10,999 bases of DNA. Origin: Rhodothermales bacterium. GTDB lineage: Bacteria; Bacteroidota; Rhodothermia; Rhodothermales; UBA10348. The DNA lies in the NCBI GenBank assembly GCA_013003255.1, contig JABDJZ010000022.1:1-10999 (forward strand), read 5' to 3'. The position numbers were made by a program, and so were the translations under genes. Of the stretch, positions 1 through 8,084 are shown piece after piece. The notes beneath the pieces are model-generated. The model did not search any database. It saw only the letters and a program-made list of their open reading frames with translations, and was not told where the DNA came from. The first letter of the stretch is position 1. Every line of letters starts with the position of its first letter.

Positions 1-61
1 CGACTACGCGTTTCACTGCGCTGCGGACGGCCTGATTTGTTTAACCATACAGTAGCCTGAA

Positions 62-1321
62 ATGAAAACGCGGACCAAACGCACACTAGCTGGGCCGGCG
101 ATTCTGGCATTCACCATGCTGTTGACCGGCTGTGATTCTGACTCCAATGTTACGGGGCCGGATAGCGGAAACGGCGATAGAACCGTAAGTGGATTTGTAA
201 CAGATGACGCGGCCTCGAAATCGGCCGGCAACATAGAAGGCGCGGTTGTCACCGCCGCCGAAATCAACAGCCAGGGCCAGATTCAAGCAGCCGAGGGGGA
301 AGCAACCACGACTGCCTCCGGTCAATACACCCTGGAGACCTCAGCCGATAGCGACTTCATGATTGTGACGGCCACCAAGGGGGACTTCACCTCGAAGGTG
401 CTCGTCGATGCATCCGCCGGCGCCCGAAACGCCATGACCATGACATCGGAGACCCACGCGGAGGCGGAAGTCTACGCTGAGTCCCGTCGACAGGGTCAGA
501 ATGAAGTCACCACCGCCGATGTGGCCGCCTACGTGGATGCCGAGATCGCAGCCCGGATCGAGTCCGGCGCGGAGACGGCCTCAAGAGTCGCCGTGGCTAT
601 CGGTAATGCAGAGCGTGCCGACAACCAGTATCGCGAGAAGGAAGGCTTCGATGATGAGGAAGCCGTCCAGCGCGAGGAAGAGGAGGCATACCGTGAGTAC
701 CAGAGCAGAATGTCCGGCCAGGTGTCGGCTTCCGTCTCGGCCTCGGCCAAGAGCGACCTGGAGCTTGCTTCGGCAACCTCAAGCACAAACGCAGGAGCAT
801 CTGTGGCCGCCAACGCCAAGGCACGCAGTTCAGCCAAGACCGCGATGAGATCATTTACCGCGTCGATGGATTCGGCCACCCGCTTTCAGCTGAGAAAGCG
901 TGCCGAGCTCATGGCTGCCATTGCAACCGGAGCTGCCATCCAGTCGGAGTTCCAGGCCGAAAGCTCCTCGCAGGCTTCTGCCGCTGCTCAGGCAGCATCG
1001 GAACTCGAGGCCGAGATTCGCGCAGCGTCCAGTGAGGCGCAGATCGAGTCGTCCTGGAATGACTTCCAGGCTGACATCAAGGCACTGGTGGCGGCAGAGT
1101 TGTCCGTGTCCAGTTCGGTGGTAGACGCAGCCGTGTCATCCACTTCGACAGTGGCAGCCACGTTGGACGCCAGCCTTCTGCTGGCAAGCACCATCGACGC
1201 CGTCGTTAATGCGAAGGCGGAGTATTACGCCTCAGCTGAGTCCTCCATGAGGACCGCACTCGCGACGAGTGCCAAAGCTGACTTTGGTGCCAGGGTATTG
1301 GTACTGGCATCCGGTCGTTAG
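62..1321 (+). CDS. Ala/Ser-rich lipoprotein with carboxypeptidase-regulatory-like domain
   Basis: A 419-residue predicted lipoprotein of unknown function. Residues 1-24 form a signal peptide: basic KTRTKR, a hydrophobic core, then the lipobox LTGC with the lipidated Cys at 24. Acidic residues (D25, D27) follow the Cys. Residues about 41-115 read as a transthyretin/carboxypeptidase-regulatory-like beta domain, with VSGFVTDD (42-49), IEGAVVTA and the characteristic SGQYTL turn (86-91). From about residue 130 to the C-terminus the protein is almost entirely Ala, Ser, Glu, Gln and Arg with few Pro or Gly, which suggests long helices or coiled coil. Seen: signal, lipobox, composition. Inferred: attachment to a membrane facing the periplasm or cell surface. 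ATG at 62 is chosen because it directly precedes the signal peptide; the Shine-Dalgarno is weak. It appears monocistronic, closed by the terminator at 1352-1388. No enzymatic motif was found. Confidence 0.85.
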   Translation: MKTRTKRTLAGPAILAFTMLLTGCDSDSNVTGPDSGNGDRTVSGFVTDDAASKSAGNIEGAVVTAAEINSQGQIQAAEGEATTTASGQYTLETSADSDFMIVTATKGDFTSKVLVDASAGARNAMTMTSETHAEAEVYAESRRQGQNEVTTADVAAYVDAEIAARIESGAETASRVAVAIGNAERADNQYREKEGFDDEEAVQREEEEAYREYQSRMSGQVSASVSASAKSDLELASATSSTNAGASVAANAKARSSAKTAMRSFTASMDSATRFQLRKRAELMAAIATGAAIQSEFQAESSSQASAAAQAASELEAEIRAASSEAQIESSWNDFQADIKALVAAELSVSSSVVDAAVSSTSTVAATLDASLLLASTIDAVVNAKAEYYASAESSMRTALATSAKADFGARVLVLASGR

Positions 1322-1351
1322 TCTGGCGATAAGCCGACTTCGGTCGAACAA

Positions 1352-1388
1352 GGGGCCCGATTGCAATCAAGGCAATCGGGCCTCTTTT
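1352..1388 (+). terminator. Rho-independent terminator after the lipoprotein gene
   Basis: The arms 1352-1364 and 1372-1384 pair over 13 positions with one G-T wobble; the core is GGCCCGATTGC with GCAATCGGGCC. The loop is 7 bases and is followed by TTTT at 1385-1388. It lies 31 bases after the stop codon at 1321. Because infA converges and ends at 1397, the same hairpin could also stop infA transcripts, although the T-tract on that strand (TTGTTC) is weak. Confidence 0.85.
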
Positions 1389-1396
1389 AGTATGCG

Positions 1397-1618
1397 CTAG
1401 TTCTTGTACCGGTAGACGATGCGTCCCTTGGTCATGTCGTAGGGGGACATTTCGATGTCGACACGGTCACCGGGGAGGATGCGGATGAAGTACTTCCGCA
1501 TCTTGCCCGAGAGTAGACCCAGGATGCTGTGCCCGTTGCTCAGTTCCACCCGGAACTGGGCGTTCGGCAGGGCTTCGGTCACCACGCCCTCCTGCTTGAT
1601 CGGTTCTTGCTTGGCCAT
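1397..1618 (-). CDS. infA: Translation initiation factor IF-1
   Basis: This 73-residue protein has the usual IF-1 length and reads as a single S1-type OB-fold. It binds the 30S A site and helps IF-2 and IF-3 during initiation in the cytoplasm. Family hallmarks are the start MAKQEPIKQEGVV, the block LPNAQFRVELSNGH (17-30), SGKMRK (37-42), the IRILPGDRVDIE segment (45-56) and the end YDMTKGRIVYRYKN. The ATG at 1618 gives the standard N-terminus. It stands alone here, convergent with the lipoprotein gene and divergent from fhs, rather than in the ribosomal protein cluster (secY-infA-rpmJ) where it lies in many bacteria. Identification is close to certain; only the isolated location is notable. 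Confidence 0.97.
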   Translation of the reverse strand: MAKQEPIKQEGVVTEALPNAQFRVELSNGHSILGLLSGKMRKYFIRILPGDRVDIEMSPYDMTKGRIVYRYKN

Positions 1619-1668
1619 TCAGATGGTTTGATCGTGATCAGAGTGATAGGCCCCTCTCGGAGCCAGCA

Positions 1669-1676
1669 CAATAATA
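1669..1676 (-). promoter_or_regulatory. Possible infA promoter -7/-10 element
   Basis: On the minus strand these bases read TATTATTG. This contains a good sigma70-type hexamer (TATTAT) and is one mismatch from the Bacteroidota -7 consensus TAnnTTTG. It lies about 50 bases upstream of the infA ATG, in the only gap available for its promoter. No convincing -35/-33 element sits at the expected spacing, so this is a weak call. Confidence 0.3.
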
Positions 1677-1711
1677 CGGTCGATAGGCGGTTTTTGGTCC
1701 AACGTACGGGA

Positions 1712-1781
1712 TTCCCCCTCATCTGAAGGGGGGGAGCCGCTGCGAAAACGGGGCTATCGGGCACGTACTCTTGGCTGCCCG
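1712..1781 (+). promoter_or_regulatory. Hairpin-rich leader upstream of fhs
   Basis: Three possible hairpins lie in tandem just before fhs. The first pairs the C-run at 1714-1718 (plus TC at 1719-1720) with GA at 1725-1726 and the G-run from 1728. The second pairs AGCC (1735-1738) with GGCT (1752-1755). The third pairs CGGGCA (1758-1763) with TGCCCG (1776-1781). The pairings are seen in the sequence. Whether the region is transcribed, and whether it regulates fhs, is inference. It does not show the conserved cores I know for ZTP, THF or SAH riboswitches. Confidence 0.3.
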
Positions 1782-1804
1782 TGGACCGAATCATGCCCCA
1801 AGCC

Positions 1805-3532
<1,728 letters not shown>

Positions 3533-3555
3533 ATGAAGTGTAGCGGACCTATGGT

Positions 3556-3576
3556 TATTTAGACTAATTCTAAATA
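3556..3576. promoter_or_regulatory. Fur-type operator (palindrome) before feoA
   Basis: TATTTAGA, five bases, then TCTAAATA form a 21-base inverted repeat centred on A3566. It is symmetric at every position but one pair (C3564/T3568). An odd-length, A/T-rich palindrome with its axis on one base is the architecture of Fur-family boxes (7-1-7 type). It sits about 30-50 bases before the first feo start codon in an otherwise G+C-rich region. Fur repression of feo by Fe(II) is well established in many bacteria. That the regulator here is Fur, and not a DtxR/MntR-type repressor, is inference. Confidence 0.6.
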
Positions 3577-3605
3577 GCTTTCTTCCAACGAACACACGCA
3601 AGGCT

Positions 3606-3899
3606 GTGCTGCCTCTTTCACTGGCTCCCGTTAGCTCTTTCCCGACTGGCAATTCCGTCCAGATCGAAGTGTTGGGCGTGGCCGAGTCCGTGGCCTCGCG
3701 CCTCCGTCAATTGGGTGTCAGGGAAGGATGCCGTGCACGGATCCTGACCGCGGGCGACAAGTGTGTGCTGGCAATCGGCGAATCCCGCATCGCACTCAGG
3801 AAGGAAGTGGCGATGGGCCTCTTCGCCACGTGCTGCGAGGACGAGAATCGTCTCTGCCTGGAAGGGATCGCCTGCTGCCAGGCCGAAGATCGCACGTGA
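3606..3899 (+). CDS. feoA: FeoA-family protein with Cys-rich C-terminal tail
   Basis: This 97-residue small cytoplasmic SH3-like protein belongs to the FeoA family, partners of the FeoB iron transporter. Visible features are the family pattern TGNSVQIEVLGV (14-25), RLRQLGVREGCRARIL (32-47) and ESRIALRKEVA (59-69). It lacks the APLGDP loop of canonical FeoA, which the second copy keeps. The tail holds Cys at 76, 77, 84, 90 and 91, with two more at 42 and 53. This is unusual for FeoA and could bind Fe or an Fe-S cluster (inference). The start is uncertain: GTG 3606 is the only standard start before the domain, and AAGG at 3600-3603 is close to it. It is the first gene of the operon, behind the palindrome at 3556-3576. 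Its stop overlaps the next start by 4 bases. Confidence 0.82.
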   Translation: MLPLSLAPVSSFPTGNSVQIEVLGVAESVASRLRQLGVREGCRARILTAGDKCVLAIGESRIALRKEVAMGLFATCCEDENRLCLEGIACCQAEDRT

Positions 3900-4120
3900 C
3901 CACGACGCTCGACCAGCTCAAGCCCGGTCAGTCAGCGCGCATCGATAGCTTCACTGCCGCCGCCGGACCCAGACTTCTTGAACTTGGTCTGCTTCCCGGG
4001 ACCCTGGTTGAGGTGGTACGCCTCGCTCCCCTCGGCGACCCGATGGACCTGAGAGTCCGTGGTTTTCACCTGTCTCTTCGCAAGCAGGAGGCCGCGCAGA
4101 TCGTGGTGACGCCGTCGTGA
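3896..4120 (+). CDS. feoA: FeoA, canonical ferrous iron transport protein A
   Basis: This 74-residue protein, close to standard FeoA length, is an SH3-like cytoplasmic accessory protein required for FeoB function in several bacteria. Diagnostic blocks are LDQLKPGQSARID (5-17), LLELGLLPGTLVEVVRLAPLGDP (27-49) and MDLRVRGFHLSLRKQEAAQIVV (50-71). GTG 3896 is chosen because it gives this standard N-terminus and overlaps the preceding TGA as GTGA, a typical coupled junction. The next gene, feoB, begins with another GTGA overlap at 4117-4120. Longer in-frame upstream versions only add out-of-frame translation of the first feoA. A tandem pair of dissimilar FeoA proteins before FeoB suggests distinct roles rather than simple redundancy. 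Confidence 0.9.
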   Translation: MTTTLDQLKPGQSARIDSFTAAAGPRLLELGLLPGTLVEVVRLAPLGDPMDLRVRGFHLSLRKQEAAQIVVTPS

Positions 4121-6357
4121 CGGCCCCGGGTTCCGAAAAGCGTCGCTCTGTCACCAAGATTGCCTTGGCCGGCAATCCGAATGTGGGGAAGACGGTCCTT
4201 TTCAACGCACTCACCGGTGCGAACCAGAAGGTGGCCAACTATCCCGGAGTCACGGTGGAGCGCAAGTCCGGCCGGCTGAGGGACACCGGCCGAAACGGCA
4301 TCCCACCGGTTGAAGTGGTGGATTTGCCGGGTTGCTACAGCTTGAACCCACGCTCGATTGATGAGCGGATTGCGCACGATGTGCTCGTGGGCAACCAGGC
4401 CGGCGAGACGCCGCCGGACGCCGTCATCTGTGTGGTAGATGCCACCAACCTGGAGCGAAACCTCTACCTGGTCACGCAGGTCCTGGATCTGGGCATCCCC
4501 TCTGTCCTGGCCCTGAACATGATGGACGCCGCCGATGCGGCCGGGCTGCAGATAGACGTGGATGCGCTTGCCGAAGCCCTCGGCATCCCCGTGATCCCCA
4601 TGGCGGCTCGGGCCGGTGAGGGTATCCGGGAGGTGCGTCAGGCCGTGCTGGAGCAGGCCACCGTTTCTCCTCCCGTCGGTTGGCCGGTTCGCGAAGATGT
4701 TGAGACGGAGGTAGCCGCTCTGGCGGAGTCCCTCCGCTCCGAATGGGCGCAGATTGATCCCAGACGGGTGCGGTTCGAGGTCTTCGCTAGCCTGACCAGC
4801 GATGTTCTCCTGGATGGGTGGGCAGAGCGCGCCCCGAACTTCCGCGCCGAGGTGCTGGCCGCGAGAGAGCGGATGGAAGCGGAGAACGTGCCGTTCCAGA
4901 TGGCGGAGACCATGGGCCGCTACGGCTGGGTCAGCCCCCTGGTTGAGCGCATCGTGCGGCGTGACCGTTCAGGGACGGCCGATTCCCTTTCCGATCGCGT
5001 GGACAGTGTGTTGATCCACCGGATCTACGGGCCGCTGATCTTCGCGGGGGTCCTGCTGCTGATTTTCCAGGCCGTCTTCACCTGGGCCGTTCCGGCGATG
5101 GACCTGATTGAGTGGAGCGTAAACGGGGCCGGCGAGGCCATCCGCTCCCTGATGCCGGACGGACTCTTCGAGGACATCCTCGTGGAAGGAGCACTGACGG
5201 GTGTCGGCAACGTCATCGTCTTCCTGCCCCAGATCCTCATCCTGTTCTTCTTCCTGGGACTGATGGAGGATACCGGCTACATGGCCAGAACCGCCTTCAT
5301 CATGGACCGGGCCATGCGTCGCTTTGGCCTGTCCGGAGCATCGGTAGTGCCGCTGCTTTCGGCCTATGCCTGCGCGATTCCGGGGATCATGGCGGCCCGG
5401 ACGCTGCCGGACGAGCGGGATCGCATCATCACCATCATGGTGGTTCCGCTCCAGGGTTGCTCGGCCCGCCTGCCCGTCTATGTGCTGTTCATCGGGGCCT
5501 TCATCCCGGCCGGAACGCTGATGGGCGTGGTGGGCTACCAGAGCCTGGCCATGACCTCGCTGTATTTCCTGGGGACCGGGATGGCGTTTGTGGCGGCGTG
5601 GGTCCTGGGCAAATTCGTGTTCAAGGGGGAAGGCTCCTCATTTGTCATGGAGCTGCCGCCCTACCGCATGCCTCAGTGGAAGCTGGTTATCCGGCGGATG
5701 ATTGATCGCTCCCGGGTGTTCGTGGTCCGGGCCGGCAAGATCATTTTCGGCCTCAGCATCCTGCTCTGGCTCCTGGCGGCCTACCCGAAAACGCCGCTCA
5801 CGCCGGATCTTGAAGCGCGGCAAACGGCCGCTGCAGCCGCCGTCGAGCAGGCGTCGGAAACCGGGGATGCGTCCGCTTTGGAGGAGGCGATGGCCGAGGC
5901 AAGCCTCGCCGAGAATCAGGTAGCCTCCTTCCGAACCCGCAACAGCTTCATCGGCCGATTCGGCCGGGCGCTGGAGCCCGTCATGCAGCCTCTGGGCTTC
6001 GACTGGAAGATCTCGGCTGGCATAGTGGCCTCGTTTGCGGCGCGCGAGGTCATCGTGAGTGCGCTCGCCACCATCTACAGCGCGGGTGCGGATGCGGATG
6101 AGGAGAGTCTCGCTCTCCGGGATGCCATCAAGGCAGACCGGTACCCGGATGGAACCCCCGTCTTCACCCCCCTTGTGGCGGTGAGCCTGATGATATTCTT
6201 CGTCTTCGCGCTCCAGTGCATGAGCACGCTGGCCATCGCGCGAAGGGAGCTCAATTCCTGGTTCTGGCCGACGGTAATGTGGGTCTACATGTTCGGGCTG
6301 GCCTACCTCTTCTCACTCGTCGTCTACCAGGGCGGACTGGCGCTCGGATGGGGATGA
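4117..6357 (+). CDS. feoB: Ferrous iron transporter FeoB
   Basis: This 746-residue inner-membrane protein imports Fe(II). The N-terminal G domain has G1 GNPNVGKT (19-26), switch I around T46, G3 DLPG (69-72) and G4 NMMD (134-137). A helical domain follows (about 180-285), and hydrophobic segments begin near residue 305. The two gate motifs are present: CAIPGIMAAR with C419, and GCSARLPVY with C448. The first deviates from the GCNVPAIMATR form of E. coli. Between transmembrane segments, residues about 558-608 form an Ala/Glu-rich, helix-forming loop, followed by the conserved PLGFDWK and AAREV blocks. The length is near that of E. coli FeoB (about 770). GTG 4117 overlaps the feoA stop, implying translational coupling. 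It is the last gene of the operon; no feoC is seen. No T-tract terminator follows, only the repeats at 6369-6409. Confidence 0.97.
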   Translation: MTAPGSEKRRSVTKIALAGNPNVGKTVLFNALTGANQKVANYPGVTVERKSGRLRDTGRNGIPPVEVVDLPGCYSLNPRSIDERIAHDVLVGNQAGETPPDAVICVVDATNLERNLYLVTQVLDLGIPSVLALNMMDAADAAGLQIDVDALAEALGIPVIPMAARAGEGIREVRQAVLEQATVSPPVGWPVREDVETEVAALAESLRSEWAQIDPRRVRFEVFASLTSDVLLDGWAERAPNFRAEVLAARERMEAENVPFQMAETMGRYGWVSPLVERIVRRDRSGTADSLSDRVDSVLIHRIYGPLIFAGVLLLIFQAVFTWAVPAMDLIEWSVNGAGEAIRSLMPDGLFEDILVEGALTGVGNVIVFLPQILILFFFLGLMEDTGYMARTAFIMDRAMRRFGLSGASVVPLLSAYACAIPGIMAARTLPDERDRIITIMVVPLQGCSARLPVYVLFIGAFIPAGTLMGVVGYQSLAMTSLYFLGTGMAFVAAWVLGKFVFKGEGSSFVMELPPYRMPQWKLVIRRMIDRSRVFVVRAGKIIFGLSILLWLLAAYPKTPLTPDLEARQTAAAAAVEQASETGDASALEEAMAEASLAENQVASFRTRNSFIGRFGRALEPVMQPLGFDWKISAGIVASFAAREVIVSALATIYSAGADADEESLALRDAIKADRYPDGTPVFTPLVAVSLMIFFVFALQCMSTLAIARRELNSWFWPTVMWVYMFGLAYLFSLVVYQGGLALGWG

Positions 6358-6368
6358 CGGGCCGGTGA

Positions 6369-6409
6369 CGGTGACGGTGCGGGCGCATCCACGGTGACGG
6401 TACGGGCGC
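6369..6409. repeat. Short direct repeat between feoB and the convergent lipoprotein gene
   Basis: Two 18-base copies, 6369-6386 and 6392-6409, of CGGTGACGGTRCGGGCGC differ at one base and are spaced 23 bases apart start to start. An extra GGTGAC lies just before copy 1. A 5-base GCGCG/CGCGC hairpin (6406-6419) follows but has no T-tract. The repeats lie in the 76-base convergent gap. This is probably slippage-derived spacer DNA; a termination role is possible but unsupported. Confidence 0.7.
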
Positions 6410-6433
6410 GGCTACGCGCGTCAAAGGTCGCCT

Positions 6434-7360
6434 CTACCACTCGTACCCGAGCGATTTGGCCAGCGCCCGGCCGACCGGCCATTCCTCGCGGTAGACGCCG
6501 ACCGATCCCCAGTGGCCGTAGCCCTGCTGCACGTTGCCGATGACATCGGGCTGGGCCAGCACTTCCGGATCGAAGACGCCCTCGGGCGGATCCCATTCGC
6601 TATCGAGGATGCGCACCTGCACACCGATGGAGACCACGGTCTCCGGCGTGTCGTCGTAGACACCTTCGGCTCGGTAGTCCGAAACGATCTGCCGGATGCC
6701 CTCGCTGTCGCCGGCCAGATCAAGGGTCACCCGCCAGCCTCCATCATCGGTACGCGACCCGGCGCGCCCGTACGGCACGAAGAAGAAGGACTGCAGGGCT
6801 CCCCCGCCGGGCAGTGATCCGTTGTTCTGGTTATTCAGGAGGTAGATGGCGTTGATGTCCCAGGGGGAGGGGATCTTTGGAATCACAATCTCCTGCCGAA
6901 CATCCGTCGAGTCCGCCGAATAGATGATGTCCCCTTTTTGGTAGAGCGCGGCGTCGGGGAGGACCGGTACCTGCGTTTCCGCCCACGCCATCTTGCCGTC
7001 CGCCCGTATCACCTCCAGACGATACCGTCTACCGGGAGCCACCAGAAACCGGGACCGGAATACATGGCCATAGGTCCCATCGTCGAGACGTTGAAAGTCG
7101 TGGTCCCACTCCCGCAGCTGGCCTGTGGTGAGATCGGTCGAAAAGACCTTCGCGTCGATGCGGTGATCTTCCGTGGGGGCCAGAATGAGCTCCGGACTCC
7201 GGGTTACGGGAATGACGCGTACCTGGTGGTGGGTCTCCAACTGATCCAGGAAACCGTAGACCGTGAAGTAGCGGGCGTCGTTGTCGAAGGGGTCCAACGT
7301 GGTGTCGGAGCATCCGGCGGCAACCAGGACCAGGAGCAACAATACCGTTCGCAGCATCAA
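6434..7360 (-). CDS. DUF4249-like lipoprotein
   Basis: A 308-residue predicted lipoprotein of unknown function. The signal peptide MMLRTVLLLLVLVAAGC ends in a lipobox (AAGC) with Cys17. The mature part reads as a beta-rich domain with an early VYGFLDQLETHHQVRVIPVTRS segment, a middle GRRYRLEVIRADGKMAWAETQVPVLP block, and a C-terminal PDVIGNVQQGYGHWGSVGVYREEW segment. This order resembles DUF4249 proteins of Bacteroidota, which have an N-terminal presumed beta-sandwich and a Gly-rich G(F/Y)xGxFG-type end and are often found near TonB-dependent receptors. No receptor is in this window. The family call rests on pattern recall and is moderate. The start at 7360 is set by the signal peptide; Met2 at 7357 is equally possible. 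It is convergent with feoB and divergent from the GMC operon, with a 172-base gap on that side. Confidence 0.75.
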   Translation of the reverse strand: MMLRTVLLLLVLVAAGCSDTTLDPFDNDARYFTVYGFLDQLETHHQVRVIPVTRSPELILAPTEDHRIDAKVFSTDLTTGQLREWDHDFQRLDDGTYGHVFRSRFLVAPGRRYRLEVIRADGKMAWAETQVPVLPDAALYQKGDIIYSADSTDVRQEIVIPKIPSPWDINAIYLLNNQNNGSLPGGGALQSFFFVPYGRAGSRTDDGGWRVTLDLAGDSEGIRQIVSDYRAEGVYDDTPETVVSIGVQVRILDSEWDPPEGVFDPEVLAQPDVIGNVQQGYGHWGSVGVYREEWPVGRALAKSLGYEW

Positions 7361-7532
7361 CCGGACGGGTTTTCTTGGGGAAACGCAATCTAGGTGCCGC
7401 TACCGATGGACGGGGCGGGGCCTTTCCTGTGTGGCGGCATGCGTCGTCCAGTTGTCACGACGGGGCGGCGAGCGGTTGCCGAGAGGCACGGGCAGGGGTA
7501 GCTTCGAGCGAACGCCGCCTTCCCGAATGCTC

Positions 7533-8084
7533 ATGGATCGAAGAACAGCCCTCAACCGAATCGCGCTGGTGCTGGGCGCGGCCGTGTCCGGTCCCTCTGC
7601 GGCCGCATTTCTGTCAGGGTGTCGCGTGCCGGACGGCCTTTATGAGCCGGTAGTCTTCACGGACGGGGAACTGGCTTCTCTGGGCCAGATCGTGGAGACC
7701 ATCCTGCCCCGAACGGATACCGGAGGGGCATTGGACGCCGGGGTGCACCACTACATCGATCTGCTTCTGGCCGAGTACTACCCACAGGACGAGTCCGCCG
7801 CTCTCGCCCAGGGAATTCGTGATCTGATTGCGCACGTCCAGGGCGAACCGGCTGAGCTGTTTGACCAACTCCGGGAGATCGATGAACGGATCTTCCGAGA
7901 GGGTGCGCCGCGCCGGGCGGATGAGCCCTACTCCGTGGACGAAGCCTACCGGGAAGTGAGGCAGATGACCCTCGTCGGATACTACACCTCGCAGGTCGGC
8001 GAAGAGCAGGAACTCAGGCCGCATGATATGGGCCCTTACCAGGGTGACTTTGAGATGGCTCAGGACGGGAGGGCCCGGGTATGA
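7533..8084 (+). CDS. Gluconate 2-dehydrogenase subunit 3 family protein (Tat lipoprotein)
   Basis: This 183-residue protein is the small partner of a GMC flavoprotein dehydrogenase. The N-terminus MDRRTALNRIALVLGAA carries twin arginines (R3, R4) and a hydrophobic stretch ending in the lipobox LSGC with Cys30, so it reads as a Tat-exported lipoprotein. The block FTDGELASLGQIVETILPRTDTGGALDAGVHHYID is the family signature, with the hallmark ILPxTDTxGA. ATG 7533 is chosen for its fit to the Tat signal; ATG 7527 would add Met-Leu. An in-frame extension back to 7281 exists but is non-homologous and would overlap the divergent gene. Its stop overlaps the GMC start as ATGA (8081-8084). In known gluconate and FAD-glucose dehydrogenases the small subunit carries the Tat signal that exports the signal-less flavoprotein. 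The substrate is unknown. Confidence 0.88.
   Translation: MDRRTALNRIALVLGAAVSGPSAAAFLSGCRVPDGLYEPVVFTDGELASLGQIVETILPRTDTGGALDAGVHHYIDLLLAEYYPQDESAALAQGIRDLIAHVQGEPAELFDQLREIDERIFREGAPRRADEPYSVDEAYREVRQMTLVGYYTSQVGEEQELRPHDMGPYQGDFEMAQDGRARV

Noticed and set aside
1619..1790. ZTP, THF or SAH riboswitch before fhs
   Set aside because: A TCGTGA near 1633 and a GCTGCGA near 1740 loosely recall riboswitch cores, but the partner conserved segments and stems are absent.
1781..1804. GTG 1781 as the fhs start
   Set aside because: The added eight residues are not seen in the family and the GTG closes a hairpin stem; ATG 1805 gives the standard N-terminus. It cannot be fully excluded.
5112..5705. 197-codon plus-strand frame inside feoB with a His-rich stretch
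   Set aside because: It is an out-of-frame reading of conserved feoB; the His run comes from ATCATCACCATCAT codons for Ile and Met. No family resemblance.
7476..7504. TTGCCG, 17 bases, TAGCTT as a promoter for the GMC operon
   Set aside because: Spacing is right and it lies about 30 bases before the start codon, but both hexamers are poor and such matches are expected by chance in this region.
7281..7532. In-frame N-terminal extension of the gluconate dehydrogenase subunit 3 gene
   Set aside because: It is Arg/Ser-rich, unlike any signal or domain, overlaps the 5' end of the divergent lipoprotein gene, and would bury the Tat signal beginning at 7533.
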